DNA of 64,000 bases from Streptomyces marinisediminis (GTDB taxonomy: Bacteria; Actinomycetota; Actinomycetes; Streptomycetales; Streptomycetaceae): contig NZ_JAPKFL010000008.1 of the NCBI RefSeq assembly GCF_026262575.1, positions 62,001-126,000 on the forward strand, in the 5' to 3' direction. The position numbers were made by a program, and so were the translations under genes. A model generated the notes under the pieces. The model worked only from the letters and a program-made list of their open reading frames with translations. It was not told the DNA's origin and ran no database searches. Positions within the stretch are counted from its first letter, which is position 1. Each line of letters opens with the position of its first letter. Below are positions 16,261-23,862 of the stretch, piece after piece.

Positions 16261-16430
16261 CGTTACCGATTCTTTAAGATGATCCGCCTCGGATGACGCA
16301 CCGACACGAGGAGCCACAGGGCCGCACGAGGGATCAGTCCCGCCGTCGAGGCGGAGGCGGGGCCTCCCCGTGTTCATGCACGTGTTCTCGCTACTTCCTA
16401 TCGAAAGCGTTGACTTCCTCAGGAGCGAAC

Positions 16431-17201
16431 ATGGTTGGTACGACCGCCGGTACGCGGCGGATGACCCGAGGCAACGACGGGTGGATGTTCCCCGACCTGG
16501 TCGTCGAGACCTGGGGAGAAATGGCGTGCTTCACCCGGCCGGAGCTGAAGTCCGAACGGGTGAGCTATCAGGTGATGACGCCCTCGGCCGCGAACGGGCT
16601 GTTGCAGGCGATTTTCTGGAAGCCGCAGTTTCAGTACGTCATCACGAAGATCGAGGTGCTGCGCCCTGTGCGGTGGCATCTGCTGCGCAGGAACGAGGTG
16701 CGGTCCGTCACCTCCACCGCCGAGGTGGAGGCGCTGAAGAAGAGCCGGACCCACCGCTATGACGTCGAGGCGGACCGGGATCAGCGCAGCACCATGGCGC
16801 TGTCGGATGTCCGCTACCGCATCCACGCACAGGTGGTCGTGTCGGCGGAGGCCAGGGTCGGGGGCAGAGGTTTTCCACCAGCGTCTGAGGAGAAGTACCG
16901 CGATCAGTTGCGCCGCCGAGTGGAGCGGGGGGCGTGCTTCTCGCAGCCGTTCTTCGGGTGCCGCGAATTCACCGCTCATTTCGGACCGCTGGATGCGGCC
17001 GAGAAGGTGCAAGAGACGTTCACCGAGGAGCTGGGCGTCATGCTGCACTCGATCGAGTACACGCCGGGAGGCGATGAGCAGTACCGGTGGTTTCGTGCCC
17101 GGGTCGAGAACGGGGTGCTGCACGTGCCGCGCGAGCCGCTGCCGAGGGAGGCCGTGGCCATGCCGCAGGGCCCGTGGCGCGCCGACGGCCCGGAGGCCTG
17201 A
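16431..17201 (+). CDS. cas5c: Type I-C Cascade subunit Cas5c (crRNA-processing endoribonuclease)
   Basis: In type I-C systems, which lack Cas6, Cas5c cleaves the repeat and stays on the 5' handle. The family signature runs from about residue 23: LVVETWGEMACFTRPELK, then SERVSYQVMTPSAANGLLQ and IFWKPQFQYVITKIEVL. Lys/His-rich ALKKSRTHRYDV (101-112) is where catalytic residues are expected. The C-terminal part contains CREFTAHFGP. The start ATG 16431 has an ideal AGGAG seven bases upstream, giving 256 residues with about 20 extra at the N-terminus. The frame is open to 16293, but no better start exists. It is first in the operon; cas8c follows after 3 bp. Confidence 0.95.
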   Translation: MVGTTAGTRRMTRGNDGWMFPDLVVETWGEMACFTRPELKSERVSYQVMTPSAANGLLQAIFWKPQFQYVITKIEVLRPVRWHLLRRNEVRSVTSTAEVEALKKSRTHRYDVEADRDQRSTMALSDVRYRIHAQVVVSAEARVGGRGFPPASEEKYRDQLRRRVERGACFSQPFFGCREFTAHFGPLDAAEKVQETFTEELGVMLHSIEYTPGGDEQYRWFRARVENGVLHVPREPLPREAVAMPQGPWRADGPEA

Positions 17202-17204
17202 GCG

Positions 17205-19010
17205 ATGCTGTTGCAGAGGCTGAACGAGTTCGCCGCCAGAGCAGCCGAGGAGCTGCCGGCCGAGTACTACCGCTCAAAGACCGTCCACTGGGTGCTGCGC
17301 ATCGCCGAGGACGGCAGAAGCGCCGAGTTGCAGGGTGATGGGCCGCTGCCCGCCAAGCAGCGGGACCAGGCGGTGGTCGAGCAGGTTCCCCACGTCCAGC
17401 GGTCCGGGACGAAGGTGCCCCCGTACCTGCTGGTCGATACGGCCGAGTTCGTGCTCGGGGTGCCCAGGTCCGGGGAAGGGTCGGCTGGTGAGAAGTTGGC
17501 CGTCGAGGCGGAGCGTCGGCATCGCGCCTGGCGTGCACTCGCACTGGCCTGGGCGGGCAGTGCTCCGGAGGACGGCACCGCGTCAGCGCTGCGCGTCTAC
17601 CTGACCGATCCCGTGGTGCGGCCCGCCGCCGTTGGCCCGCGTGTCGAGGCCAAGGATCTGGTGGCGGTACGGGTGGGGCGTCGCTGGCTCCACACGCTTC
17701 CCTCCGTGCAGCGGTACTGGGCTGAGGAGGTACGGCGCCGCAAGGGGGGCCGTACCGAGCGGTCGGGGTTGTGCCTGGTCTGCGGAAAGCGCGCCTCCCT
17801 GCTGGCGACGATTCCCGAACCGGTCAAGAAGGGGGCCGTCCCCACGGCCGGTGGCAGCAACGAAGGGCAACTGATCTCCATCAACGCCGCCGCGCAGGGT
17901 CGGCGGGGCATCACGCAACTGGCGAACACCCCGATCTGCCACTCCTGCGGGGGCCGCGCCATGGCGGCGCTCAACCACCTGCTCGCTTCGGACCGCCACA
18001 GCCGGCGCTTCCGGGAGAACGGCGTTCTGGTCTGGTGGACCCGCGTGGGTTCGGCGGACGACGATCTCCGCGCCGTGGTCCAGGACGAGTTGGACGAGAC
18101 GCTCGTCGGCCGGATGGTCGACAGCCTCAACGACCGCCCGACCCCGCTGGCGACACGAGGCGTCGATACGGACGTGTTCTACGGCCTGACGCTCGGGCTG
18201 AACAACGCGCGGGTCGTCGTGCGCGACTGGATCGACGTGCCCGTACGAGAGGTCACAACGCACCTGGGGCGCTGGTTCGCACAGCACGGGGTCTTCGACG
18301 GCTGGGAGGGCCGGGTCCGGTGGGTGCCGGTCTGGCTGATGGCCCTGTCCTGCGGCCGCTGGAACGGTGACCGCTACGCCAAGGACAGCGCGCCGCGTGA
18401 CCTGGAACACGCCCTGCTCCGCTCCGCGCTCGGCGGATCTCCGGTCCCGGCCCGCGTCCTGCCGACTCTCCTTCAACGCATCCAGGCCGACCAGCGCATC
18501 GACACACCCCGTGTCGCGCTGCTGCGCCTCGTCCTCAACCGCAACCATCACGAGAGGAACGCCGTGGACCCGGCAATGCCCGAACGGCTCGACGAAACGA
18601 GTGACGACCCCGCGTACACGGCGGGCCGCATGTTCTTCGTCCTCGAAGAGACGCAGCGCCTCGCCCTGCACAACCTCAACACGTCGCTGCGGGACAAGCA
18701 CTTCCGCACCGCGATGATCGCACCCCGCACGACGATGACACAGCTTGCGGCCAACTCCGTCGCCCACTTCAGACGGTTGTCACGTGACAATCCGGCCGCC
18801 GGTACCGCACTGCTCAACCGGCTCTCCGAGCTGCAAGCGCGGCTGACGAACACGCTGCCCCAGCACCTCACCCCGGAAGGGCAGGCCCGGTTCGTCCTCG
18901 GCTACTTCCACCAACGCCACTCCTCCGGCCAGGCCGCGCGAAAGCAGCGCGAGACCGGCAAGGCGAGCCCACCGGACGATGAGGCCACGGTGACAGCGGC
19001 CCAGGCCTGA
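17205..19010 (+). CDS. cas8c: Type I-C Cascade large subunit Cas8c (Csd1)
   Basis: A 601-residue large subunit that recognises the PAM and holds the displaced strand. A treble-clef-like zinc site is suggested by CLVCGK (Cys190, Cys193) and CHSCGG (Cys245, Cys248). The typical Csd1 segments VDTAEFVLGV, SVQRYWAEE and FYGLTLGLNNARVVVRDW are present. The C-terminal helical part, from about residue 454, corresponds to Cas11c and has its own likely start (see 18564). It begins 3 bp after cas5c, so is translationally coupled, and ends 63 bp before cas7c. Confidence 0.95.
   Translation: MLLQRLNEFAARAAEELPAEYYRSKTVHWVLRIAEDGRSAELQGDGPLPAKQRDQAVVEQVPHVQRSGTKVPPYLLVDTAEFVLGVPRSGEGSAGEKLAVEAERRHRAWRALALAWAGSAPEDGTASALRVYLTDPVVRPAAVGPRVEAKDLVAVRVGRRWLHTLPSVQRYWAEEVRRRKGGRTERSGLCLVCGKRASLLATIPEPVKKGAVPTAGGSNEGQLISINAAAQGRRGITQLANTPICHSCGGRAMAALNHLLASDRHSRRFRENGVLVWWTRVGSADDDLRAVVQDELDETLVGRMVDSLNDRPTPLATRGVDTDVFYGLTLGLNNARVVVRDWIDVPVREVTTHLGRWFAQHGVFDGWEGRVRWVPVWLMALSCGRWNGDRYAKDSAPRDLEHALLRSALGGSPVPARVLPTLLQRIQADQRIDTPRVALLRLVLNRNHHERNAVDPAMPERLDETSDDPAYTAGRMFFVLEETQRLALHNLNTSLRDKHFRTAMIAPRTTMTQLAANSVAHFRRLSRDNPAAGTALLNRLSELQARLTNTLPQHLTPEGQARFVLGYFHQRHSSGQAARKQRETGKASPPDDEATVTAAQA
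18564..19010 (+). CDS. cas11c: Cas11c small subunit from an internal start within cas8c
   Basis: Type I-C complexes are known to contain Cas11c translated independently from the 3' end of cas8c. Here an in-frame GTG at 18564 is preceded by GAGAGG (18553-18558), a good Shine-Dalgarno at 5-nt spacing inside coding sequence. It yields 148 residues beginning VDPAMPERLDE and containing GRMFFVLEETQRLALHNLN, the helical small-subunit signature. An ATG at 18576 is an alternative. The product should form the belly of Cascade with several copies per complex. Confidence 0.6.
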   Translation: MDPAMPERLDETSDDPAYTAGRMFFVLEETQRLALHNLNTSLRDKHFRTAMIAPRTTMTQLAANSVAHFRRLSRDNPAAGTALLNRLSELQARLTNTLPQHLTPEGQARFVLGYFHQRHSSGQAARKQRETGKASPPDDEATVTAAQA

Positions 19011-19073
19011 CCGTACCGCTCGGCCCGCCCCCTCATTCCACCGGCAGCCGTACCCCAGAAGGAACACACCGCC

Positions 19074-20006
19074 ATGACCACCGACACCACCAGCCTCGAC
19101 GCCGTCCACCTCGACCCCACCCGCAAGCACGACTTCGTCTTCCTCATCGAAGCCGTCGACTCCAACCCGAACGGCGATCCCGACAACGGAGGCATTCCGC
19201 GCACCGACCCGATCACCGGCCAGGGTCTGATCACCGATGTCGCCGTGAAGCGGAAGTTGCGCGACACCGTCGCCATGCTCAACGAATTCGAGGAGACCCC
19301 GGGTAACGACATCTACGTCGAGGCCGGTGTCGCACTGAACGCGCAGCACGAACGCGCCTACGCCGAGGGTGCCGCCGACGGCCCTCGGTCCGCCCAGGCG
19401 TGGATGTGCCGGAACTTCTTCGACGTCCGCATGTTCGGTGCCGTCATGACCACCGGCAAGAAGGGCAAGTGGGCCGGCCGCGTCCAGGGTCCGGTACAGA
19501 TCGGATTCGCCCGCTCCATCGACCCCGTCACCCCCTTCGACATCGGCATCACCCGCGTCACCCCCACCCGTCAGGAAGACGTCGACGCCTGGAACAAGCC
19601 CGACCCCGACGACAAGAAGAACAAGGGCAAGGAGACCGAGATGGGCTCCAAGCACGTCGTCCCCTACGGTCTCTACAAGGGCGTCGGCCACTTCAGCGCC
19701 CCCCTGGCCAAGAAGACCGGGGTCAGTGCGCAGGACCTCGCCACGCTCTGGCGCGCCTTCACCCTGATGTTCGAGCACGACCGGGCCGCCGCCCGCGCCG
19801 GCCTCGCGCTCCGCGGTCTGTACGTCTTCACCCACGACGACGCCTTCGGCCGCGCCCCCTCCCACCAACTCGCCGACAGCGTCAAGATCGCCGCTCGCGG
19901 CGACGCCACCGCCCGCGCCTTCGACGACTACCAGCTCAACGTCCCCGCCGAGCCACCCGCCGGAGTCACGCTCACCACGCTCCTGCCCCAGACCCAGCCG
20001 GCGTGA
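19074..20006 (+). CDS. cas7c: Type I-C Cascade backbone Cas7c (Csd2)
   Basis: A 310-residue RAMP-fold backbone protein that polymerises along the crRNA spacer. Diagnostic Csd2 sequence: FLIEAVDSNPNGDPDNGGIPRTDP near the N-terminus (here split over residues 24-47), GLITDVAVKRKLRD, and the thumb-region GPVQIGFARSIDPV. ATG 19074 follows AGAAGGAACACACC. The 63-bp gap after cas8c carries this ribosome site and may allow the higher output needed for a multi-copy subunit. Its stop overlaps the GTG of cas4. Confidence 0.96.
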   Translation: MTTDTTSLDAVHLDPTRKHDFVFLIEAVDSNPNGDPDNGGIPRTDPITGQGLITDVAVKRKLRDTVAMLNEFEETPGNDIYVEAGVALNAQHERAYAEGAADGPRSAQAWMCRNFFDVRMFGAVMTTGKKGKWAGRVQGPVQIGFARSIDPVTPFDIGITRVTPTRQEDVDAWNKPDPDDKKNKGKETEMGSKHVVPYGLYKGVGHFSAPLAKKTGVSAQDLATLWRAFTLMFEHDRAAARAGLALRGLYVFTHDDAFGRAPSHQLADSVKIAARGDATARAFDDYQLNVPAEPPAGVTLTTLLPQTQPA

Positions 20007-20668
20007 CCACCGCCTCCGAGGCTCAGGCCGGAAACGGGCCCTTACCGCAGGTGCCCCTTTCCGCCCTGGAGCACTACGCCTACTGCCCCCGCCAGAGCGG
20101 ACTCATCCTCCTGGAAGACGCTTTCGAGGACGACGCTGCCACCGTCCGCGGAACGCTCCTCCACCAGCGCGTGGACACACCCGGGAACCGCGGACGGGGT
20201 ACCGTCCGCACCCTCCACCGCCTCCCCGTCTACCACGACGATCTCGGACTCTACGGCTACTGCGACACCGTAGAACTCCACGCCGACGGCCGGGTCCTCC
20301 CAGTGGAGCACAAATCGGGGCGCTACCTCCCCGGGAGGCCCGCCGACGTCCAGACCGCAGGGCAAGCCCTGTGCCTGGAGTCCATGTTCGGCACCCGCAT
20401 CAGCCGAGCGGCCGTCTACTCGGCCGCCGACCGCCGTCGCCACACCGTGACCATCGACCAATTCCTCCGAGACCAGGTCCGCGACCTCACCACCGAGATC
20501 CGCACCATGCTCACCACCAGCGCCCTGCCCCGTCCGGCAGCAGACAACCGCTGCCGCCGCTGCTCGATGGCCACCTCCTGCATGCCCCGCGTCCTCAGCG
20601 GCACCGAACGCTTCCGGCGCGCCCTGCGCGACCTGTACCGCACCGACCCACCACCGGACCAGAGATGA
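20003..20668 (+). CDS. cas4: CRISPR-associated exonuclease Cas4
   Basis: A 221-residue iron-sulfur exonuclease that trims prespacers and selects the PAM with Cas1-Cas2. The four cluster cysteines are visible: Cys28 in YAYCPRQSG and three in CRRCSMATSCMPR near the C-terminus. The nuclease core includes GYCDTVELH and VEHKSGRYLPGR (the QhxxY-type region follows with DVQTAGQALCLE). Codon 14 is TTA (20042-20044), the third TTA in this cas locus. The start GTG 20003 overlaps the cas7c stop; the stop overlaps the cas1 start by ATGA. Confidence 0.95.
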   Translation: MTTASEAQAGNGPLPQVPLSALEHYAYCPRQSGLILLEDAFEDDAATVRGTLLHQRVDTPGNRGRGTVRTLHRLPVYHDDLGLYGYCDTVELHADGRVLPVEHKSGRYLPGRPADVQTAGQALCLESMFGTRISRAAVYSAADRRRHTVTIDQFLRDQVRDLTTEIRTMLTTSALPRPAADNRCRRCSMATSCMPRVLSGTERFRRALRDLYRTDPPPDQR

Positions 20669-21699
20669 CGACCGAACTCCTCAACACCCTCTACGTCCAG
20701 ACCCAGGGCATCGAACTCCGTCTCGAAGAGGACTCCCTTCGCATCCGCCTCCCCGATCAGCCCGCACGCCGCGTCCTGCCCCTGCGCCGCATCGACGCTA
20801 TCGTCGTCTACGGACACGTCACCCTGACCACCGAACTCATCGCCCGCTGCGCCCAGGACCGCCGACCCGTCACCTGGATGACCCGCGCCGGCCGGTTCCT
20901 CGGCCGCCTCGACGGCGCGGTGCAGGGCAACGTCCTCCTCCGGCACGCCCAGCACCGAGCACACGACGACAAGGACACCCGGGTCGCGATCGCCAGGAAC
21001 GCCGTAGCCGCCAAGATTCGCAACAGCCGTTGGGTGCTTCTCCGCGCCGCCCGCGACGCCGCCCCGGCACAACAGGCCGCGATGCGCACAGCGGCGAGCG
21101 AACTCGCCGACGCCTTGGCCAAGACCCCCGAGGCGCCCGACACCGACACCCTCATGGGATACGAAGGCAATGCCGCACGCCTCCACTTCGAAACGCTCCG
21201 CCACGCACTCCGGCCGGCCGACGGCATCCCGCCGTTCGTGCGCCGCGAACGTAGACCCCCGACAGACCCGGTGAACTCCGCCCTGTCTTTCGCCTACGGA
21301 CTGCTGCGTGGCCTCGTACACGGCGCCGCCGAACAGGTGGGACTCGACCCGTACGTCGGCTACCTTCACGGAATCCGGCCCGGCAAGCCGGCCCTCGTCC
21401 TCGACCTCATGGAAGAGTTCCGCGCCCCCTTGGCCGACCGGCTCGTGCTCACCCTCTTCAACCGACGCCAACTCCGCGCCGAACACTTCGACCACCTGCC
21501 CGGCGGCGCCGTCACTCTCACCGACGACGGCCGCACCGCTCTGGTCCAGGCATGGCAGGAGGCCAGACAGCAGACCTGGGCGCACACCCTCTCCGGCCGG
21601 GGGGTGCCCGCCGGGCTGCTCCCCGTGATGCAAGCACGCCTCCTCGCCCGCCACCTCCGCGGCGACCTCCCCGCCTACCTCCCCTGGACCGCCACCTGA
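20665..21699 (+). CDS. cas1: CRISPR integrase Cas1 (type I-C)
   Basis: A 344-residue metal-dependent integrase, the normal length for type I-C Cas1. The catalytic residues sit in MGYEGNAARLHFE (Glu), YLHGIRPGKPALVLDLMEEFR (His, then Asp/Glu). The beta-rich N-terminal domain begins LYVQTQGIELRLEED. It works with the Cas2 dimer, and with Cas4 for end processing, to insert new spacers at the leader end of either array. ATGA overlap with cas4 and with cas2 indicates tight translational coupling. Confidence 0.97.
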   Translation: MTTELLNTLYVQTQGIELRLEEDSLRIRLPDQPARRVLPLRRIDAIVVYGHVTLTTELIARCAQDRRPVTWMTRAGRFLGRLDGAVQGNVLLRHAQHRAHDDKDTRVAIARNAVAAKIRNSRWVLLRAARDAAPAQQAAMRTAASELADALAKTPEAPDTDTLMGYEGNAARLHFETLRHALRPADGIPPFVRRERRPPTDPVNSALSFAYGLLRGLVHGAAEQVGLDPYVGYLHGIRPGKPALVLDLMEEFRAPLADRLVLTLFNRRQLRAEHFDHLPGGAVTLTDDGRTALVQAWQEARQQTWAHTLSGRGVPAGLLPVMQARLLARHLRGDLPAYLPWTAT

Positions 21700-21989
21700 T
21701 GGACCTCCTCCTCACCTACGATGTCGACACCACCACCCTCGGGGGCGCCCGCCGACTGCGACGCGTCGCGAAACTCTGCGAAGGCTACGGCTTGCGCGTC
21801 CAGAAATCGGTCTTCGAAATCGTCACCGACGAGGCCGACCTCCTCCGCCTCCTAGCGAGTATCGACGCCACGATCGACCACGACCGAGACAGCATCCGCG
21901 TCTACCGCCTCCCCCACCACGGTCTCACCGCCGTTCAAACCCGAGGCACCGCCCAGCTACAGTCACACCGAGACGACCTCATCGTCTGA
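21699..21989 (+). CDS. cas2: CRISPR adaptation protein Cas2
   Basis: A 96-residue ferredoxin-fold protein that bridges two Cas1 dimers. The N-terminal strand LLLTYDVDTT carries the conserved Asp, followed by RRLRRVAKLCEGYGLRVQKSVFEIV and the strand DSIRVYRLP. The ATG overlaps the cas1 stop (ATGA type). It is the last gene of the operon; the leader of array 2 begins right after its stop. Confidence 0.96.
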   Translation: MDLLLTYDVDTTTLGGARRLRRVAKLCEGYGLRVQKSVFEIVTDEADLLRLLASIDATIDHDRDSIRVYRLPHHGLTAVQTRGTAQLQSHRDDLIV

Positions 21990-22128
21990 ACCAGCACACG
22001 CTTCGGAACCCCAAGTGCACACACGAAACCCGCATCGCACCGAAGCAGAATGCCCGAAACGCCCTGAATGAACTTGAAGATCGGTGTCACGCTGGCATTC
22101 CCAGAGGCGAAACAGCAGCTCAAACACC
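21990..22128 (+). promoter_or_regulatory. Leader of CRISPR array 2
   Basis: The 139 bp between cas2 and the first repeat are the least G+C-rich stretch nearby. They share an aligned block (about 22034-22065: ATCGCACCGAAGCAGAATG, then CGAAACGCCC) with the array 1 leader at the same 64-nt distance from the repeat, and the repeat-proximal GCAGCTCAAACACC. This should hold the pre-crRNA promoter and the Cas1-Cas2 docking site. Confidence 0.85.
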
Positions 22129-22603
22129 GTGGCAACCGCCCTCCGGGGCGGTCGAGGATCGCAACGCGGACTACCTGGCGATGACCAGCAAGACCGTCGC
22201 GTGGCAACCGCCCTCCGGGGCGGTCGAGGATCGCAACACTTCGCCGATCCGCACCACCATCACCCAGTCGCTGGTGGCAACCGCCCTCCGGGGCGGTCGA
22301 GGATCGCAACCCGGCCGGGGCGTCGTCGTGCTCCTGGTCGTGCTCGTGTGGCAACCGCCCTCCGGGGCGGTCGAGGATCGCAACCCCGCCAGCTCGTGAG
22401 CGTGCTCGCGGAGAAGATCGTGGCGACCGCCCTCCGGGGCGGTCGAGGATCGCAACCTCAACTATCCGCCGGACTTCGCCGACCACCTCCGCCGGTGGCG
22501 ACCGCCCTCCGGGGCGGTCGAGGATCGCAACTCGTAAGGCCGCACCGCCGGGCGAGAGATGATGCGCGTGGCGACCGCCCTCCAGGGCGACTGAGGTCGC
22601 AAC
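22129..22603 (+). CRISPR. CRISPR array 2 (type I-C, 7 repeats, 6 spacers)
   Basis: Repeats lie at 22129-22165, 22201-22237, 22274-22310, 22348-22384, 22420-22456, 22495-22531 and 22568-22603. The spacers are 35, 36, 37, 35, 38 and 36 nt. The repeat is 37 nt, beginning GTGGCAACCGCCCTCC and ending GGTCGAGGATCGCAAC, with a perfect 7-bp hairpin ACCGCCC/GGGCGGT around TCCG. The four leader-proximal repeats read GTGGCAACC, the three distal ones GTGGCGACC. The last is degenerate (36 nt, several changes) and is the leader-distal end. The array follows cas2 in the same direction. Confidence 0.98.
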
Positions 22604-22854
22604 CTCTCCTCGAACTTCTGGATCAGACCGTCCTCCGAGGTGGCGGCCGCCCCCACCGAGAAGCCGCTTCTTCCAGCCAGTTTTCCCACTCCGGCTGGCC
22701 AGCCTGTAACTCTTGTCGCCTGTCGTATGGTGGCGGTCAGTGCTGGAAAGTCCTGGTCAACCGGTGCGGCCACGGGGCTTCAACCGGACGGTCGGCAGCT
22801 CCGGGGCGGGGAATAGGGGTTCCGGACAGCCGCGGACGGGGCCGAACCGGTCGG

Positions 22855-23100
22855 TGGCCGCCGTCCAACTTTCCGGCCACCAGCCAGGTGACGGTTTGCA
22901 GACCGGTGTGCGGGTGCGGTGCGATGCGCATGCCGGGCGGTCGGCGATGTCCTCTGGACCGAAGTGGTCGACGAAGCACCACGCGCCGACCATGCGCCGC
23001 CCACGCTGCGGCAGCAGCCGCCGCACGGTGGTGTAGCGGCCCAGCGGCACGTCGTGTCCGGGCAGCAGCACGCTCTCCGGCTCGGTGGTCGCGCGCGGGT
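22855..23100 (-). pseudogene. Pirin remnant (frameshifted, 3'-truncated)
   Basis: On the minus strand the translation ESVLLPGHDVPLGRYTTV and then TVRRLLPQRGRRMVGAWCFV, DHFGPEDIADRP reads like the N-terminus of a pirin-family cupin. It then continues in another frame as GMRIAPHPHTGLQTVTWLVA, the conserved His-rich metal site of pirin. A one-base loss near 22940 separates the halves, and similarity ends after AGKLDGG, so the second half of the gene is gone. The missing end lies toward the CRISPR array, suggesting that insertion or deletion at the locus boundary destroyed it. No clear start codon remains. Confidence 0.75.
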
Positions 23101-23124
23101 CGCCTTCGTCTGCCGTGCACTCGC

Positions 23125-23709
23125 TCAGGGAGCGGCGATACGGGCTCCGGCCCGGACGAGGGGGCGGACGGCGGCCCGGGGTGTCCGGGCGAGCAGGGCG
23201 GGGGCGGCGAGCCCGATGAGCGCGCCGCAGGCCACGTCGCTGGGGTAGTGGGCGCCGCAGTGCACGCGCTGCACGCCGATCAGCGCGGCCGGGACGCAGG
23301 CGAGGGCCCCGGCGGCCGGCCACACCAGTGCGACGCCGCCGGAGAACGCGGCGGCAGCCGCCACGTGCCCGGAGGGGAAGGACGAGGAGCCGGGCCGGGC
23401 GGGCGGTTCGGCACGGCCCACCAGCTCGTTCGGCGGGCGCCGGCGGGCGTAGAGCTGCTTGAACACGGCGTTGGCCAGCAGTTGGGCCGCGCCCATGCTC
23501 AGCAGCCCGGCCGCCGCGGCGCGCCGCCCGCGCGCACCGCCGCCCGCGGCCAGGACGAGCGCGCCGCCCCACCACAGCTTGGTCCGGGACGCGGCGGCTT
23601 CCAGGCCGTCCAGCACGCGGACGAGGCCGGGGGCGTCGAGGGAGCTGACGCGGCGGGTCAGGGCACGGTCCAGACGGCGGACGCGACGCAGTGGGGGCGA
23701 GGGACGCAT
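23125..23709 (-). CDS. PAP2-family membrane phosphatase
   Basis: A 194-residue integral membrane phosphatase of the PAP2 superfamily (lipid phosphate or undecaprenyl diphosphate type). The three catalytic motifs are complete: KQLYARRRP (KxxxxxxRP), SSSFPSGHVAAA (PSGH) and RVHCGAHYPSDVACG (SRxxxxxHxxxD form, here RVHCGAHYPSD). Hydrophobic segments lie between and around them. The open frame extends to 23817, but ATG at 23709, giving MRPSPPLRRVRRLDRAL, is the better N-terminus. Head-group specificity is unknown. Confidence 0.88.
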   Translation of the reverse strand: MRPSPPLRRVRRLDRALTRRVSSLDAPGLVRVLDGLEAAASRTKLWWGGALVLAAGGGARGRRAAAAGLLSMGAAQLLANAVFKQLYARRRPPNELVGRAEPPARPGSSSFPSGHVAAAAAFSGGVALVWPAAGALACVPAALIGVQRVHCGAHYPSDVACGALIGLAAPALLARTPRAAVRPLVRAGARIAAP

Positions 23710-23862
23710 GGCTGACACCTGCCACGTCCCCCGTCCGCTAAACCGGAACTCATGGTTCCGGTCAGCCGGGCACCCGCGCCGCACCGACGCCCCGGCGCCC
23801 CGACGCCTCCGCGGCACCGGCGCCCCGACAGGCCGAGGCCGCCCGTCCGACCGCGGTGGCGG

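Noticed and set aside
12848..22855. Transposon or integrase signs at the ends of the CRISPR locus
   Set aside because: No transposase, integrase, direct repeat or tRNA fragment was visible at either edge; the pirin remnant is the only boundary scar.
22855..23100. Pirin as an intact gene
   Set aside because: Similarity switches frame near 22940 and ends before half of the protein length; no start codon fits.
22084..23715. Open frame running through CRISPR array 2
   Set aside because: It is made of translated repeats and spacers; the 37-nt periodicity explains it entirely.
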